Assembly: GCF_963678635.1 (NCBI RefSeq)
Contig: NC_087071.1
Location: forward strand, 14,166,226-14,230,225
Direction of reading: 5' to 3'
Source of the DNA: Symsagittifera roscoffensis
Taxonomy: Eukaryota; Xenacoelomorpha; Acoela; Convolutidae
DNA: 64,000 nt
The notes under the pieces are model-generated. The model was not told the DNA's origin, made no database searches, and saw only the letters and a program-made list of their open reading frames with translations. Made by a program: the position numbers and the translations under genes. Of this stretch, positions 63,240-64,000 are shown in pieces. Positions within the stretch are counted from its first letter, which is position 1, and each line of letters begins with the position of its first letter.

Positions 63240-63575
63240 AGCCGAAATTACGAATGAATACTTAACCTTTGTCAAATCTTAAATCATTACCTAACTAATC
63301 TCTTGGATTTGCCTTTTTAGAATTCAAATAAATTCAAACATTTGATTAGAATGTCCATTTTTTTTGTAAATCCGCAATTTGATAGCCTTCAGACTTGAGG
63401 TATAAATATAGCTAGATTAAGCAAATGCGGAAAATACGGACAAAAATTTAACCGATGTCAGCGGATTCCAACATCAAATCTTAAACTATTTCTTCATTAA
63501 ATTCGTGGATATACCCTTTTAGAAACCAAACATTTGATTGAAAACGGCTTTTTTGTTTTGTAAATTTAGTTTTTC
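63240..63575. repeat. Diverged tandem duplication, about 190 bp unit
   Basis: Two parallel copies (about 63245-63385 and 63435-63570) share CAAATCTTAAA.TATT-like, CTTTTTAGAA, CAAACATTTGATT and TTTTTTGTAAAT blocks in order. No coding content. The last 425 bases of the window show nothing further. Confidence 0.5.
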
Positions 63576-64000
63576 TAATTATTCATAATTAACAATCATT
63601 GATATATCCCAGAAATCTTTGTGGTCGATCAAAAACAGTCACGCCCTCGGTTTAACGCAACCAATTCAAACTGTCACAAACCAAACAATTCGATTAGTTT
63701 AAATTGAATAATTAATTAACAAAATGCGTAGTGATATCAAAAAAGTCTAGCAATGTTGTTGATTGGCATAAATCGGCTGAATTAATTTTTATGTAATAAA
63801 CTGTGATTGTAAGAACTGATTCAGTTTTCATTAGCATGGATTAACGGGATTTTTTTCCCAAATTAACTGAATGTTTTACTAGTCGTAGTGGCTATACTTA
63901 TGATAAAGTAAATCTCAATAATTGCAAAAACTTGAAATTTTTCTGTCGTCTTAAAAAATGAGGGATAAACAGTCTTCTAAAGAACTTAAATTTTGAAGCA

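Noticed and set aside
1-64000. Alternative genetic code as the reason for in-frame stops
   Set aside because: All three stop codons appear inside frames, and the same three also end gene models (TAG at 13638, TGA at 16907, TAA at 58225), so no single reassignment fits.

Overview
The window looks like nuclear DNA of an invertebrate, most likely a nematode or another animal with very small introns. The background is strongly AT-rich. The few host-like genes are split by introns that can be as short as 41 and 55 bases with TTTTAG/TTTCAG acceptors, there is a 23-base poly-C run, and most of the remaining sequence is transposon debris. The species call is inference. One assembly gap (200 N) lies at 20200-20399.

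Layout. 0-7.5 kb: AT-rich, an old direct duplication (about 600-2110 and 4560-6110) and one broken coding remnant on the minus strand (3177-3500). 7.5-12.1 kb: a decayed Ty3 integrase, a 1.6 kb inverted-repeat (fold-back) element with tRNA-like promoter boxes in its arms, and a decayed BEL/Pao reverse transcriptase-RNase H. 13.6-17.2 kb: two host-like spliced genes on the minus strand, one apparently complete (132 aa). 15.5-19.6 kb: dispersed AT-rich repeats. 20.4-25.5 kb: a second, heavily mutated Ty3-type element (gag, protease, RT, RNase H, integrase pieces in order). 26.9-27.6 kb: a hairpin (MITE-like) element. 29.4 kb: a candidate signal-peptide exon.

The centrepiece is a 24.4 kb LTR retrotransposon at 32195-56591. 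Its 886 bp LTRs differ at only two positions that I could find, so it inserted recently. It has a 3.1 kb untranslated leader packed with inverted and direct ACCCTCC/GGAGGGT motifs and a duplicated RNA-like fold with compensatory base changes. Then comes a Ty3-type gag-protease-RT-RNase H-integrase frame (36179-45601) whose C-terminus resembles a macro domain, a 490 bp spacer with a splice-acceptor-like site and three hairpins, and a second frame of almost 9 kb (46092-54960). That second frame carries an SGNH (GDSL-type) hydrolase domain, a second SGNH-like domain that looks degenerate, and more than 1500 residues I cannot assign. I see no envelope-like membrane protein. The 13-base polypurine-tract motif next to the 3' LTR recurs inside the coding region, once in a different reading frame, which suggests internal priming sites. 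Six in-frame stop codons and one frame change interrupt the two long frames.

56.6-64 kb: two minus-strand spliced genes in tandem (exons at 59123-58225 and 58062-56948), followed by plus-strand coding remnants at 59.9-62.6 kb that also keep long frames broken by isolated stops, and AT-rich repeats to the end. All domain calls are from reading motifs by eye; no searches or folding programs were run.
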